A DNA stretch of 64,000 nucleotides from Halostella limicola (GCF_003675875.1 NZ_RCDI01000001.1:1054001-1118000); one strand, 5' to 3'; positions 52,788 through 61,080 are shown, counted from the first letter of the stretch. Translations and numbers: made by a program. The notes: generated from the letters alone by a model not told the origin.

Positions 52788-53546
52788 ATGCGATCCGGAC
52801 CATCACCGACCGCACCGTCTCTCGACCGATCGACCGCGAAGCGATTTCTCACCGTCATCGTCGTCCTCGCCGTCGCCCTGCCGATGCTGGGCGGCCCAGT
52901 CGCCGCGCAGGACGACGACGCACAGGACGACTCCTACACCGTGCGACAGGGCGACGACTGCTACGCGGTGACGCCGTACACGGGCGACGAGTCCGCGAAG
53001 GAACTCTACGACTACCAGGCCCCGTTCGAGGACAACCCGTACGTGAACACGACCGGGGCGTCCTACAGTTCGGAGGGGACGAGCGAGATACTGCGACCGA
53101 ACACGAGCACGCTCTTCCTCTACGAGGACGCCCGGGGGACGCTGAGCCTGGTGATCGTCCACGGGGCCAACGAGAGCACGTCCGGGAGCGGGTCCGTCAC
53201 GTTCAACGTCACCGGCCTCCCTGATGACGGGAACTGGACCGTCAAGGACGACCTGTACAACGGCTCGAACATGTACGACAACTGGACTCACGAGGAGTCG
53301 TACGACCGGATCAACTGGACCTGGGACGACCGCCGGACCGACGGCGGCGTCTACTCGGGTCTCGGTGACGACTTCAACATCACGATCGACCCGGCGTTCA
53401 ACGAGGAAGCGAGCCTGTACGGCGAGTACTACAACGGCACGGTCGAGAACTGGACCGCGCTGTCGGGGACCGGGAGCGACCTCGAACGGACGCAGTTGAA
53501 CCTCTCCGAACCGGTGACGATATCGAGCGAACCCTGCGGCGAGTAA
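52788..53546 (+). CDS. Secreted glycoprotein-like protein
   Basis: A 252-residue exported protein. A polar N-terminus (1-18) precedes a hydrophobic signal (KRFLTVIVVLAVALPMLGG) and an AQ/DDD cleavage region. The ectodomain has a paired-Cys start (GDDCYAV, closing at EPCGE) and many sequons (NTTG, NESTSG, NVTG, NGSN, NWTH). Conserved words GNWTVKDDLYNGSN and NWTWDDRRTDGGVYSGLGD mark a haloarchaeal family of unknown function. No C-terminal anchor. A T-run 55 bases later may end the transcript. Confidence 0.8.
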   Translation: MRSGPSPTAPSLDRSTAKRFLTVIVVLAVALPMLGGPVAAQDDDAQDDSYTVRQGDDCYAVTPYTGDESAKELYDYQAPFEDNPYVNTTGASYSSEGTSEILRPNTSTLFLYEDARGTLSLVIVHGANESTSGSGSVTFNVTGLPDDGNWTVKDDLYNGSNMYDNWTHEESYDRINWTWDDRRTDGGVYSGLGDDFNITIDPAFNEEASLYGEYYNGTVENWTALSGTGSDLERTQLNLSEPVTISSEPCGE

Positions 53547-53600
53547 TCCGAGTCGAACCTCGCTGCTGACGGCGCCGCTGACGACGCCGCACCGTCCACG

Positions 53601-53606
53601 TTTTTT
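53601..53606 (+). terminator. T-run terminator after the secreted protein gene
   Basis: Six T follow the stop codon at 53546 by 54 bases in an otherwise GC-rich gap. This matches archaeal T-run termination. Confidence 0.5.
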
Positions 53607-53814
53607 ACTGCCGCGACGTATATCCGTGCGAGCGCGCCGCATTGCGTCTCCGAAAAAGAACGTCGAACGTGACGGCCCCCGGCGACGGGTGCCTCTGACG
53701 ACCGGAAGCGTTGCCGGGAGCCGGCGGAGGTGCGGGAGCGACGCGGGGACCGCGGGCGGAGGGCCGGGAGCTATCGCGAGCACCGCAGGACGCGGTGCGG
53801 GGAGACGGCGGGCG

Positions 53815-54810
53815 TCAGTGCTCCAGGACCGTCCCGTCGGCGCCGACCGCGACGTCGGGCGAGGCCTGAAGCACCGCCTTCAGGTTGGCGCCGGTCGGCG
53901 TGTCGACCGCCGTCCAGCGCTCGCCGTCGTACTCGTAGAGCTTGCCGCCGCCGCCGACGGTGAAGCCGCCGTCGCCGTCGACCTCGACGTCCTGCAGCGT
54001 GGCGTCGCCCGTGTCCGACGAGGTCCACTGCGAGCCGTCGTAGTGGAAGACCATGCCGCCGCCGCCCGACACCCAGACGTCGTCGCGGGTGTCGGAGTCG
54101 ACGTCATCAGACTCCGTCTGATGGGCTGTCACGCTTCGCGAGACAACGCCGTAGAAGTTGACGTTGGCGTCCTGCAGGCCGATCGGCTCCCACGTCTCGC
54201 CGTCGGTCGTTTCGAACACGCGGCCGTTCGTGTCGACCGCGTGGCCCGTCCGGACGTCGCGGAAGTCGATTGCTTGGATGGCGGCACCGCTCCCGGGCGT
54301 CACGTAGTTCCACGTGCCGGTCGCGCCGTTCTCGAAGCTGTAGTAGATCTTCCCGGAGTCGCCGGCGACGTAGACGTTCGCGTCGCCCGCGGGTCCCTCT
54401 GCGGCTACGTCGTTGTAGTTGTTCGTGTTGTCGTTCGGCGCAGAGTGGTCCTCCAGGTTCCCCGTCTCCACGTCGTACTCGCCGATCGCGCCGCTGGCGC
54501 CGACGAACCAGAGGCGCTTCTCGTCGTCCGTGGCGTCGGACCCGTACAGGTCGTTGCCGTTGCCGGTCGGACCGCCGTCGAGGACCTTCCGCCAGCCCTC
54601 GCTCCCGCGTTCGAGGACGATCCCGCCCTCGCCGACGGCGTGGTGGACGGTCGCCGTCGCGTTCACGCCGTGGAGCGTGTTCGCGGTCGGCGTCTCGACG
54701 ACCGTCCAGCCCTCGTCGCTCGCCTGCGCGGCCGCCGGCACTGCCGTGGCCGCGGCGGTTCCTCCGATCGCCTTCAGCATCGTGCGTCGGGTAGGTGTCG
54801 TGTCGAACAT
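53815..54810 (-). CDS. Tat-exported beta-propeller (YCF48/BNR-like)
   Basis: A 331-residue exported protein. The twin-arginine signal is TRRTMLKAIGGTAAATA (8-24). The mature part is built of propeller blades with DVWVSGGGGMVFHYDGSQW, GFTVGGGGKLYEYDGERW and VAVGADGTVLEH, as in YCF48 or BNR/Asp-box proteins. Residues 222-240 (SRSVTAHQTESDDVDSDTR) break the blade pattern; they are encoded by two adjacent hairpins (54105-54144) and may be an in-frame insertion. Ligand and role unknown. Confidence 0.85.
   Translation of the reverse strand: MFDTTPTRRTMLKAIGGTAAATAVPAAAQASDEGWTVVETPTANTLHGVNATATVHHAVGEGGIVLERGSEGWRKVLDGGPTGNGNDLYGSDATDDEKRLWFVGASGAIGEYDVETGNLEDHSAPNDNTNNYNDVAAEGPAGDANVYVAGDSGKIYYSFENGATGTWNYVTPGSGAAIQAIDFRDVRTGHAVDTNGRVFETTDGETWEPIGLQDANVNFYGVVSRSVTAHQTESDDVDSDTRDDVWVSGGGGMVFHYDGSQWTSSDTGDATLQDVEVDGDGGFTVGGGGKLYEYDGERWTAVDTPTGANLKAVLQASPDVAVGADGTVLEH
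54105..54144. repeat. Two tandem 3-base-loop hairpins inside the propeller ORF
   Basis: Hairpin 1 pairs CATCAGAC (54105-54112) with GTCTGATG (54116-54123). Hairpin 2 pairs 54128-54134 with 54138-54144 (six of seven pairs). Each loop is three bases and the spacer is four bases (54124-54127). The same plan is seen at the icd stop (6705-6758). The encoded peptide SRSVTAHQTESDD interrupts a propeller blade. Confidence 0.65.
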
Positions 54811-54837
54811 GCTGCACTCGGGACATATCGACAGGGG

Positions 54838-54846
54838 ATAGTAAAG
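54838..54846 (-). promoter_or_regulatory. TATA-like box for the propeller gene
   Basis: The minus strand reads CTTTACTAT here, about 32 bases before ATG 54810, in an AT-enriched patch. It fits a leaderless or near-leaderless start. Confidence 0.5.
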
Positions 54847-54924
54847 CCGGGAAGCCGCTAGCGCGAATTAAGTCGTTTTACGCCGTTTCACCATCCATCC
54901 GCCCAGTTATGTTATTCATCCTAT

Positions 54925-54978
54925 CTATCTCGGTCTCCGTTCGAGATAGTTTATACCCGACAGTTTCGCGGCCGAAAC
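54925..54978. other. AT-rich intergenic hairpins with an internal TATA-like box
   Basis: CTATCTCG (54925-54932) pairs with CGAGATAG (54942-54949) around a 9-base loop. Immediately after is TTTATAC (54950-54956), and then GTTTCG (54963-54968) pairs with CGAAAC (54973-54978). The 286-base gap between the propeller and cupin genes holds no credible ORF. A small RNA starting near 54980, or an operator around this TATA box, are possibilities. Confidence 0.4.
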
Positions 54979-55064
54979 GGTTCCGTCCGCATATAATTTT
55001 CTGTATGTTGGTTGTCGCATGGTACCGTGTGTTGCCCGATAGCCACTTGCCGCAGCGACGACCA

Positions 55065-55072
55065 GATATATC
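55065..55072 (+). promoter_or_regulatory. TATA box for the cupin gene
   Basis: GATATATC is centred about 28 bases before ATG 55097, giving a leaderless start for the cupin gene. Confidence 0.65.
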
Positions 55073-55096
55073 TCCGCGGCGACGGTACGTCGTCGC

Positions 55097-55414
55097 ATGG
55101 CACTCGATAGGTACCCCGAGTTAGACCCCGACGACGGGGAGGTGGTCGACGCGGAGGTCGTCGTGAGCGACGACGTTCTGGTGAAAGCCTTCGCGCTCGG
55201 CCCCGGCGCGGAACTGGAACCGCACGAACACGGCGACTCGACGAACGTCTTTCACGTCGTCGAAGGGACGGTGACCGTCCTGCAGAACGGCGAGGAAGAG
55301 CGGATCAGCGCGCCGGGCGTCGTCCTCCACGAGCGCGGCGTCGCCCACGGCGCGCGCAACGACGGTGACGAGGTCGCCGTCCTGACGGCGAGTCTGTGCC
55401 CCATGCCGGGGTAG
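55097..55414 (+). CDS. Cupin domain protein
   Basis: A 105-residue cupin. Metal-binding motif 1 is EPHEHGDSTNVFHVVEG and motif 2 is HERGVAHGARNDGDE. It ends LTASLCPMPG. Substrate unknown; small cupins of this form often bind a metal and a phenolic or sugar ligand. It converges with the MoaB-like gene, stop codons five bases apart. Confidence 0.88.
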   Translation: MALDRYPELDPDDGEVVDAEVVVSDDVLVKAFALGPGAELEPHEHGDSTNVFHVVEGTVTVLQNGEEERISAPGVVLHERGVAHGARNDGDEVAVLTASLCPMPG

Positions 55415-55419
55415 TCGCG

Positions 55420-56205
55420 TTACTCGTCCCGCTGGGCCAAGCCCGCGATGTGTGCCGCCTGCTCGGAGACGATCGCTTCGGTGCCGAGGCGGGCGGCGTT
55501 CTCGCTCCCGGGGAGACAGAACACCGGCACGCCCCCGATGACGCCGGCGGTCGCGCGCGTCGCGACGACCTTCGTCCCGATCTCGTCGTAGGAGAGCAGG
55601 CGGAACAGCTCGCCGAACCCGGGGAGCTCCTTGTCGAACAGGCGCTTCGCCGCCTCGATGGTCACGTCGTCCGGCGTGACGCCCGTCCCGCCAGTCGTGA
55701 TCACCAGATCCACGTCGTCGCGTTTGACGAGGTTGTCGATCGTCCCCTCGATCCGGTCGTACTCGTCGGGGATCAGCTCCCGCGTCACCACCTCGTCGTC
55801 GCCCTCCTCCATCACCGCCGTGATGGTGTCGCCGGCGGGGTCGTCCGAGAGCGTCCGCGACGACGAGACGGTGACGACGGCCACGCCGAGGGCGTCGAGG
55901 TCGTGGGCGTGGTGGCGGTCGTGCTCGTGAGAGTGGCCGCCGTGCTCGTCGTGGTCGTGGCCGCCGTGACCGCTACCGGCGCTCTGGTGGTCGCTCCCCG
56001 CGCGTTCGCTGCCCCCCGAATCGCCAGCGTGTTCGCCCGAGTCCCCGGTCGGCTCTCCCGCGTTCTCGTCGGCGGGCCGCGCCGACCGGTCGTCCTCCTC
56101 GCTTTCGGCCGCGGACGCCGCGTCGTCCGTCGATTCCGTCTCGCCGTCGTCCTCGTCGTCGTCCTCCAACCCCCGCCGCGTGTCGCGTGACTGGAAATCG
56201 ACCAT
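55420..56205 (-). CDS. moaB: MoaB/MogA-type molybdopterin protein with His-rich extension
   Basis: A 261-residue protein. Residues 105-261 are a MoaB/MogA domain that adenylylates molybdopterin: VAVVTVSSSR, DLVITTGGTGVTPDDVT, GEL-type FGELFRLLSYDEIG and VFCLPGSENAARLG. The first 100 residues are unusual: an acidic stretch (DDDEDDGETESTDD) and then a histidine cluster around residues 77-100 with about a dozen His in HGGHDHDEHGGHSHEH and following. The extension may bind metal, perhaps for cofactor loading or storage. Usual MoaB length is near 170. Confidence 0.88.
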   Translation of the reverse strand: MVDFQSRDTRRGLEDDDEDDGETESTDDAASAAESEEDDRSARPADENAGEPTGDSGEHAGDSGGSERAGSDHQSAGSGHGGHDHDEHGGHSHEHDRHHAHDLDALGVAVVTVSSSRTLSDDPAGDTITAVMEEGDDEVVTRELIPDEYDRIEGTIDNLVKRDDVDLVITTGGTGVTPDDVTIEAAKRLFDKELPGFGELFRLLSYDEIGTKVVATRATAGVIGGVPVFCLPGSENAARLGTEAIVSEQAAHIAGLAQRDE

Positions 56206-56299
56206 ACCCGTCAGTTCAGGGGGCGGCCACAAAAGTGTCTCCCGGAATTCCGTGTGGTCTTTCGTCGACTTTTTGCCCGCCGTCGTACAGGGAACGCGC

Positions 56300-57340
56300 A
56301 TGCAAGCGGTCAAGTTCACCGACCACGGCGACACCGACGTCATCGAGTACGGCGACTTCCCGGACCCCGACCCGGCCGCGGACGAGGTGCTGGTCGACGT
56401 GAAGGCGGGGGCGCTGAACCACCTTGACGTGTGGACGCGCCGCGGCCTCCCCACCATCGACGTGGAGATGCCCCACGTTCCGGGCAGCGACGCCGCGGGC
56501 GTGGTCGAGGAGGTGGGCGACGACGTCTCCCGCTTCGAACCGGGCGACCGCGTCGCCGTCCTCGCCGGCACCTACTGCGGCGAGTGCGAATACTGCCGCG
56601 ACGGTGACGTGGCGCTGTGCGTCCGGTTCAGCATCATCGGCGAGCACACCCGCGGCGTCCACAGCGAGTACGCCGCCGTCCCCGAGCAGAACCTCGTCTC
56701 CGTTCCCGAGGGCGTCGGCTGGGAGACGGCCGCGGCCGCGCCGCTCGTGTTCCAGACCGCCTGGCGGATGCTGATCTCCCGCGGCGACGTCTCGCCCGGC
56801 GAGGACGTGCTCGTCCTCGGCGCGAGCGGCGGCGTCGGCCACGCCGCCGTCCAGATCGCGGACTACGCCGGCGCGACGGTGTACGCCACCGGTAGCAGCG
56901 ACGAGAAACTGGAGTACGCCCGCGAGTGCGGAGCCGACCACGTGATCGACTACGAGGCGAAGGACTTCGCCAGCGAGATCCGGGACCTGACCGGCAAGCG
57001 CGGCGTCGACGTGGTGGTCGACCACGTCGGCGCGGCGACGTGGTCCGATTCGCTGGCCTCGCTCGCGAAGGACGGCCGCCTGCTCACCTGCGGGGCGACG
57101 ACGGGACCGAACCCCGAGACCGACATCAACCGGATCTTCTGGAACCAGCTGAACGTGATCGGGTCGACGATGGCGACGCCCGGCGAGTGCGACGACGTGC
57201 TCGAACTCGTCTGGGACGGCACCTTCGAACCGCGGATCCGCGAGGTCCTCCCCATGAGCGGGACCGCCCGCGCCCACGAGATGCTGGAGAACCGTGAGGG
57301 CTTTGGCAAAGTAGTCGTAAGGCCCGACAGTGAGCTCTGA
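56300..57340 (+). CDS. Zinc-binding alcohol dehydrogenase-like (MDR) protein
   Basis: A 346-residue medium-chain dehydrogenase/reductase. The structural zinc site is C93, C96, C99 and C107 (CGECEYCRDGDVALC). The catalytic-site region is AGALNHLDVWTRRG, in which the usual catalytic Cys is replaced by Asn40, so the catalytic zinc is likely absent as in quinone oxidoreductases. The cofactor loop is LGASGGVGHAA near 173-183. Substrate unknown. The GTG of the next gene overlaps its end by 11 bases. Confidence 0.9.
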   Translation: MQAVKFTDHGDTDVIEYGDFPDPDPAADEVLVDVKAGALNHLDVWTRRGLPTIDVEMPHVPGSDAAGVVEEVGDDVSRFEPGDRVAVLAGTYCGECEYCRDGDVALCVRFSIIGEHTRGVHSEYAAVPEQNLVSVPEGVGWETAAAAPLVFQTAWRMLISRGDVSPGEDVLVLGASGGVGHAAVQIADYAGATVYATGSSDEKLEYARECGADHVIDYEAKDFASEIRDLTGKRGVDVVVDHVGAATWSDSLASLAKDGRLLTCGATTGPNPETDINRIFWNQLNVIGSTMATPGECDDVLELVWDGTFEPRIREVLPMSGTARAHEMLENREGFGKVVVRPDSEL

Positions 57341-57620
57341 CGACGCGAGCGGCTACGTTCACGACCCCGAGGCCGGCGTCGAGACCGGCACCGCGAACGA
57401 CGCGGAGCCCGACGACGGGTTCGACTGGCGAGGCTGGACGCTGGTCGGGGTCATCGTCGTCTCGTTTCTGATCGTCCCGGCGATCGTCCTGGTCCGCCCG
57501 CCGGTGTTGCCGTGGCGCGTGGCGCTGCTCGTGTTCCCGCTGCTGCCGGCGTTCCTGCTCGGCGGCACCGCTGTCTGGGCGGCCGTTGCCGGCGAAAAAA
57601 GCGACGAGGAAGGTCGTTAG
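57330..57620 (+). CDS. Small two-span membrane protein
   Basis: A 96-residue protein. The first 32 residues are acidic and polar (DDASGYVHDPEAG, DAEPDDGFDWRG); two hydrophobic spans follow (35-55 and 60-85). It starts with GTG at 57330 within the end of the dehydrogenase gene (11-base overlap), so the two are coupled. Its TAG stop interlocks with the stop of the convergent repeat protein (57617-57620). Confidence 0.75.
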   Translation: MSSDDASGYVHDPEAGVETGTANDAEPDDGFDWRGWTLVGVIVVSFLIVPAIVLVRPPVLPWRVALLVFPLLPAFLLGGTAVWAAVAGEKSDEEGR

Positions 57621-60448
57621 GTGAGGACCGTCCCGTCCGACTCGTTCGTCTCGTTCGAGTCGGTCGTCTCGGTCGTGTCGTTGGCGTCGAACGACTGGAC
57701 CGTCACGCTGGCGTCGTCGATGACGGGCGTGCCGTTCATGACGTACGCGCCGTCCTCCTCACCGTCGGTCGTGAGGAAGTCGTAGGTCTCGTTGTCGTTC
57801 GTGTCGAAGTGCGGCATCGCGACGAGCGTCTGGTCCTCCTCTAGCGACGTCTGGTTGGCCTCCAGTCCGGGGACGTCGTACAGCGGTACCGACACGCTGT
57901 CGTGCTCGCCGGGTTCGAGGTACTCGGAGACGCCGATGACGCTACCGAGCACCTCGCCGTCGAGGAGCGTCGCGTCGTGAATCACCACGAATCCGCCCTC
58001 GGAGAGGTTCGCGGACGCGACGCCCACGATCTCCCCGCTCGTCGTCTGGTCGTTGAACTCGACGGACGCCGTGGCGTTTACCGCGGTCTCGTTGTCAGTG
58101 ACGTTCGTCTCGTTATCGGTGACGTTCGTTTCGTTGTCCGTAACGTTGGTCTCGTTGTCAGTGACGTTCGTCTCGTTATCGGTGACGTTCGTTTCGTTGT
58201 CCGTAACGTTGGTCTCGTTGTCAGTGACGCCGTCCGTGACGTTGGTCTCGTTGTCTGTAACGTTCGTTTCGTTGTCAGTGACGCCGTCCGTGACGTTGGT
58301 CTCGTTGTCAGTGACGTTCGTTTCGTTGTCCGTAACGTTGGTCTCGTTCTCCGTCACGTTCGTGACGTTCTCCTCGGCCGCCTCGATCGTCACGAAGCCG
58401 TCGTCGAGGACGGGCGCGCCGGTCTCGTTGACATACGGGCCGTCCTCCGCGCCCTCAGTGGCGACGAAGTCGTACGTCCCGTTCTCGTTGGTGTCGAGGT
58501 GCGGCATCGCGATCAGCGTCTGGTTCTCGGTCAGTTCCGACTCGGCGAAGTCCGCACCGGAGACGTTGAACAGTTCGACGCTGACGTTCTCGTGTTCGCC
58601 CTGTTCGAGGTACTCGGAGACGCCGATGACGCTACCGATGACGTTCCCTTCGAGCAGGGTTGCGTCGTGAATAGCGACGAACGTTCCGTTACTGCTGTTC
58701 ACGGAGTCGACGACGACGGTCGACCCGTTCGACGTCTGGTTCTCGAAGCTGACGTTCGCGGTCGGTGCCGCCGTCTCGTTGTCCGTGACGTTCTCCTCGG
58801 CCGCCTCGATCGTCACGAAGCCGTCGTCGACGACGGGTGCGCCGGTCTCGTTGACGTACGGGCCGTCCTCGGCGCCTTCACTGGCGACGAAGTCGTACGT
58901 CCCGTTCTCGTTGGTGTCGAGGTGCGGCATCGCGATCAGCGTCTGGTTCTCGGTCAGTTCCGACTCGGTGAAGTTCGCACCGGAGACGTTGTACAGCTCG
59001 ACGCTGACGTTCTCGTGCTCGCCCTGTTCGAGGTACTCGGAGACACCGATGACGCTACCGATGACGTTCCCTTCGAGCAGGGTTGCGTCGTGAATAGCGA
59101 CGAACGTTCCGTTACTGCTGTTCACAGAGTCGACGACGACCGTCGACCCGTTCGACGTCTGGTTCTCGAAGCTGACGTTCGCGGTCGGTGCCGCCGTCTC
59201 GTTGTCCGTGACGTTCTCCTCGACGTCCTCGCTCACGTTGAGCTGCTGGACCTCACCGAAGTCGCGGGTGAGCACGCCCAGGTAGTACGTCCCCTCCTCG
59301 TCGGCGCTGACGTTGAGCGAGACGGTCGTCTCCTCGCCCGCGTCCAGCGTGACGTTCTCCTGCGCGGCGACGGAGCCGTTCAGGCGCGCGGTGACGTTCT
59401 GCGTGTCGTTCGCCTCGCCGTCGTTCGTGATCGTCGCGTTGACGGTCACGTTCTCCCCGACCGGCGCGTCCGCGGGCGCGGAGAGGTTCGACACGTTGAA
59501 CGAGGCGTTCTGTTCGGTGAGCGTTATCTGCGCGACCTCGCCGTCGTCCTCGGTGAAGACCCCGTGGACGTAGGTGCCGGGCGCGAGTCCGGTCGTGTTG
59601 ACGTTGAACTCGACCGTCCGCTCGTCGTCGTCCTCGAAGGAGACGTGCCGGCGCTCGACCACGTCACCCTCGACGCGGAGTTCGACGGCCCCGGCCTCGC
59701 GGTCGTCGGGCGCTTCCACGTCGGCCGTCACCGTGACCGTGTCGTTGACGGGCGCGGTGTCGACGGCCTGGAGGTTACTCACATCGAAGCCCTCCTCGGC
59801 TTCGACTTCGTCCTCGTCTTCGGCTCCTTCTTCCTCGGTCTCGTTCTCAACCTCTTCGGGTTCTTCCGTCTCGTTCTCGACTTCCTCGGGCTCCTCTTCA
59901 GTTTCGTTCTCTATCTCTTCGGTTTCGTTCTCTACCTCTTCGAGTTCCTCTTCCGTCTCGTTCTCGACTTCCTCGGTCTCGTTGTCAGCGGTGGCGTCGT
60001 CATCTTCGGCCGCGCCGCCGCGGACGGTCAGGTCGGCCTCGTCAGAGACGATATCGCCGTCCTCGGTCTGGTAGCGACGGTCGATGCTGGCGTTGAGTTC
60101 CTGGTTGCCGTCGGTGTCCTCGTGGAGCACGGCGACGACAGTGGTGTCGCTACTGATCTGCCGTTCGAGCTGAATCCTGACGTTCCGGTCCTGTTCGGCG
60201 ATGTACTCGGATGTTCCAATCACCGGGCCCTCCTCGGATCCCTCGTGGAGAGCGATGAATCCGCCGTTCTCGGGCGGCGTCACCGAGGAGACGCGGACCT
60301 GCTCTCCGTTGGTGTTCTGGTCGTCGATCGATACACTCGGCTCGGCCTGCTCCTGTTGGGCGCTCGCGGCGACGGTCGCGATGCCGCCGGCTGTCACCAT
60401 CAGGAGCGCAACTAAAACGGCGCTGATCTTTGTTGTCTGCAGTTTCAT
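57617..60448 (-). CDS. Large secreted protein with DUF7282-like repeats
   Basis: A 943-residue exported, strongly acidic, sequon-rich protein. The signal peptide is about 1-30 (ISAVLVALLMVTAGGIA). Four DUF7282-like beta domains follow the pattern FVAIHDATLLEGNVIGSV...SEYLE...IAMPHLDTNENGTYDF: about 38-145, 440-570, 585-715 and 805-925. Between the first and second are an acidic ETEEVENETEE spacer and two CARDB-like domains (240-425). An NVTDNET heptad spacer lies before the last domain. No PGF-CTERM anchor is present. A cell-surface or S-layer-associated role is inferred. Confidence 0.88.
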   Translation of the reverse strand: MKLQTTKISAVLVALLMVTAGGIATVAASAQQEQAEPSVSIDDQNTNGEQVRVSSVTPPENGGFIALHEGSEEGPVIGTSEYIAEQDRNVRIQLERQISSDTTVVAVLHEDTDGNQELNASIDRRYQTEDGDIVSDEADLTVRGGAAEDDDATADNETEEVENETEEELEEVENETEEIENETEEEPEEVENETEEPEEVENETEEEGAEDEDEVEAEEGFDVSNLQAVDTAPVNDTVTVTADVEAPDDREAGAVELRVEGDVVERRHVSFEDDDERTVEFNVNTTGLAPGTYVHGVFTEDDGEVAQITLTEQNASFNVSNLSAPADAPVGENVTVNATITNDGEANDTQNVTARLNGSVAAQENVTLDAGEETTVSLNVSADEEGTYYLGVLTRDFGEVQQLNVSEDVEENVTDNETAAPTANVSFENQTSNGSTVVVDSVNSSNGTFVAIHDATLLEGNVIGSVIGVSEYLEQGEHENVSVELYNVSGANFTESELTENQTLIAMPHLDTNENGTYDFVASEGAEDGPYVNETGAPVVDDGFVTIEAAEENVTDNETAAPTANVSFENQTSNGSTVVVDSVNSSNGTFVAIHDATLLEGNVIGSVIGVSEYLEQGEHENVSVELFNVSGADFAESELTENQTLIAMPHLDTNENGTYDFVATEGAEDGPYVNETGAPVLDDGFVTIEAAEENVTNVTENETNVTDNETNVTDNETNVTDGVTDNETNVTDNETNVTDGVTDNETNVTDNETNVTDNETNVTDNETNVTDNETNVTDNETNVTDNETAVNATASVEFNDQTTSGEIVGVASANLSEGGFVVIHDATLLDGEVLGSVIGVSEYLEPGEHDSVSVPLYDVPGLEANQTSLEEDQTLVAMPHFDTNDNETYDFLTTDGEEDGAYVMNGTPVIDDASVTVQSFDANDTTETTDSNETNESDGTVLT
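58083..58365. repeat. 21-base NVTDNET-encoding repeat array
   Basis: About twelve copies of a 21-base unit (encoding NVTDNET on the minus strand), some with a 9-base insert (DGV), form a spacer between the third and fourth DUF7282-like domains. Every unit encodes two overlapping N-x-T sequons. Copy number is expected to vary between strains. Confidence 0.85.
58372..59217. repeat. Tandem near-identical 423-base duplication
   Basis: Two consecutive 423-base units (about 58372-58794 and 58795-59217) differ at only a few bases, for example CGAGGACGGGC against CGACGACGGGT. Each encodes a 141-residue DUF7282-like domain plus the ENVTDNETAAPTAN linker. The near-identity at synonymous sites implies a recent duplication or ongoing gene conversion. 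Confidence 0.88.
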
Positions 60449-60765
60449 ACGGACTTGTGAACCACGACGCGGCAGATAAACGCCGAAGAACGTTTTTGAT
60501 TGAAACGCGCGCGTAACCCTGACGGCGTTCTGACCGGTCGCCGCTCCGCGGCACTTCTGTCGTTCTCGTGGCGTCGGAAAGGCCCGGATACGGCGACATA
60601 CACGCCTCAAACCCCCGTAATGCGCCGTTACCGATCCTCGGCGCCACGGCGACGCCGGGTCTCCGTTATCGGACCTGTCGAGAAGGGATGCAACGCGACT
60701 CGGCTATCGCGAATCGGCCGATCCGGGGCAGTAATACTGGGTGAATGACCCGATACGCTATCTCA
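60449..60765. other. Intergenic region, 317 bases
   Basis: It lies between the start of the repeat protein gene (minus) and the stop of the 104-residue protein gene (minus). TTTATC on the minus strand (60475-60480) is the likely TATA box of the repeat protein gene, about 29 bases before ATG 60448. The rest is GC-rich. An arginine-rich open frame (60500-60748, plus) lacks the acidic bias of real genes here. I see no RNA gene. Confidence 0.55.
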
Positions 60766-61080
60766 CTACTGTACCGCCGCGGGCGGCGACCGGTAGGCCG
60801 CCTCGATCCGGCCGAGAAGGGTCCGTGCCGGCGACCGGTCCCGGTCGGGCGCCCGCTCGACGTAGGACTGGACCGCGCGCTTGACGCGCCAGGCCTCGAA
60901 GCAGGTCAGCGACAGCGCGTCGCTTTCGACCTGTTCGAGGACGGCGAGGGCCCACCACGGCGGGGACCGGTCGCTCTCCTCCGCCGCTTCGAGCTCCCGA
61001 AGCATGACGTCGTGGAGGACCCACTGCTCCGTCCGAGTCAGTTCGAGCGCTTCCGCGTCCGAAGCCGTCGTGGTGCTCAT
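60766..61080 (-). CDS. Conserved haloarchaeal helical protein (DUF7853-like)
   Basis: A 104-residue, mainly helical, acidic protein: LELTRTEQWVLHDVMLRELE, PPWWALAVLEQVESDAL, TCFEAWRVKRAVQSYVE, ARTLLGRIEAAY. The even spacing of amphipathic helices suggests a small helical bundle. Families like this are widespread in haloarchaea without known function. It stands alone, with gaps on both sides. Confidence 0.72.
   Translation of the reverse strand: MSTTTASDAEALELTRTEQWVLHDVMLRELEAAEESDRSPPWWALAVLEQVESDALSLTCFEAWRVKRAVQSYVERAPDRDRSPARTLLGRIEAAYRSPPAAVQ

Noticed and set aside
54795-55124. A 109-residue plus-strand open frame upstream of the cupin gene
   Set aside because: It is basic and aromatic-rich, overlaps the cupin promoter and start in another frame, and has no start signal.
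57902-60415. An 837-residue plus-strand open frame opposite the DUF7282-like protein
   Set aside because: Same cause as above: GC-rich repeat coding on the other strand. It has Arg/Val/Asp-rich shadow composition and no credible start or promoter.
60500-60748. An 82-residue plus-strand open frame in the 60.4-60.8 kb gap
   Set aside because: Arg/Ser-rich composition is unlike the acidic proteins around it, with no promoter box and no recognisable domain.
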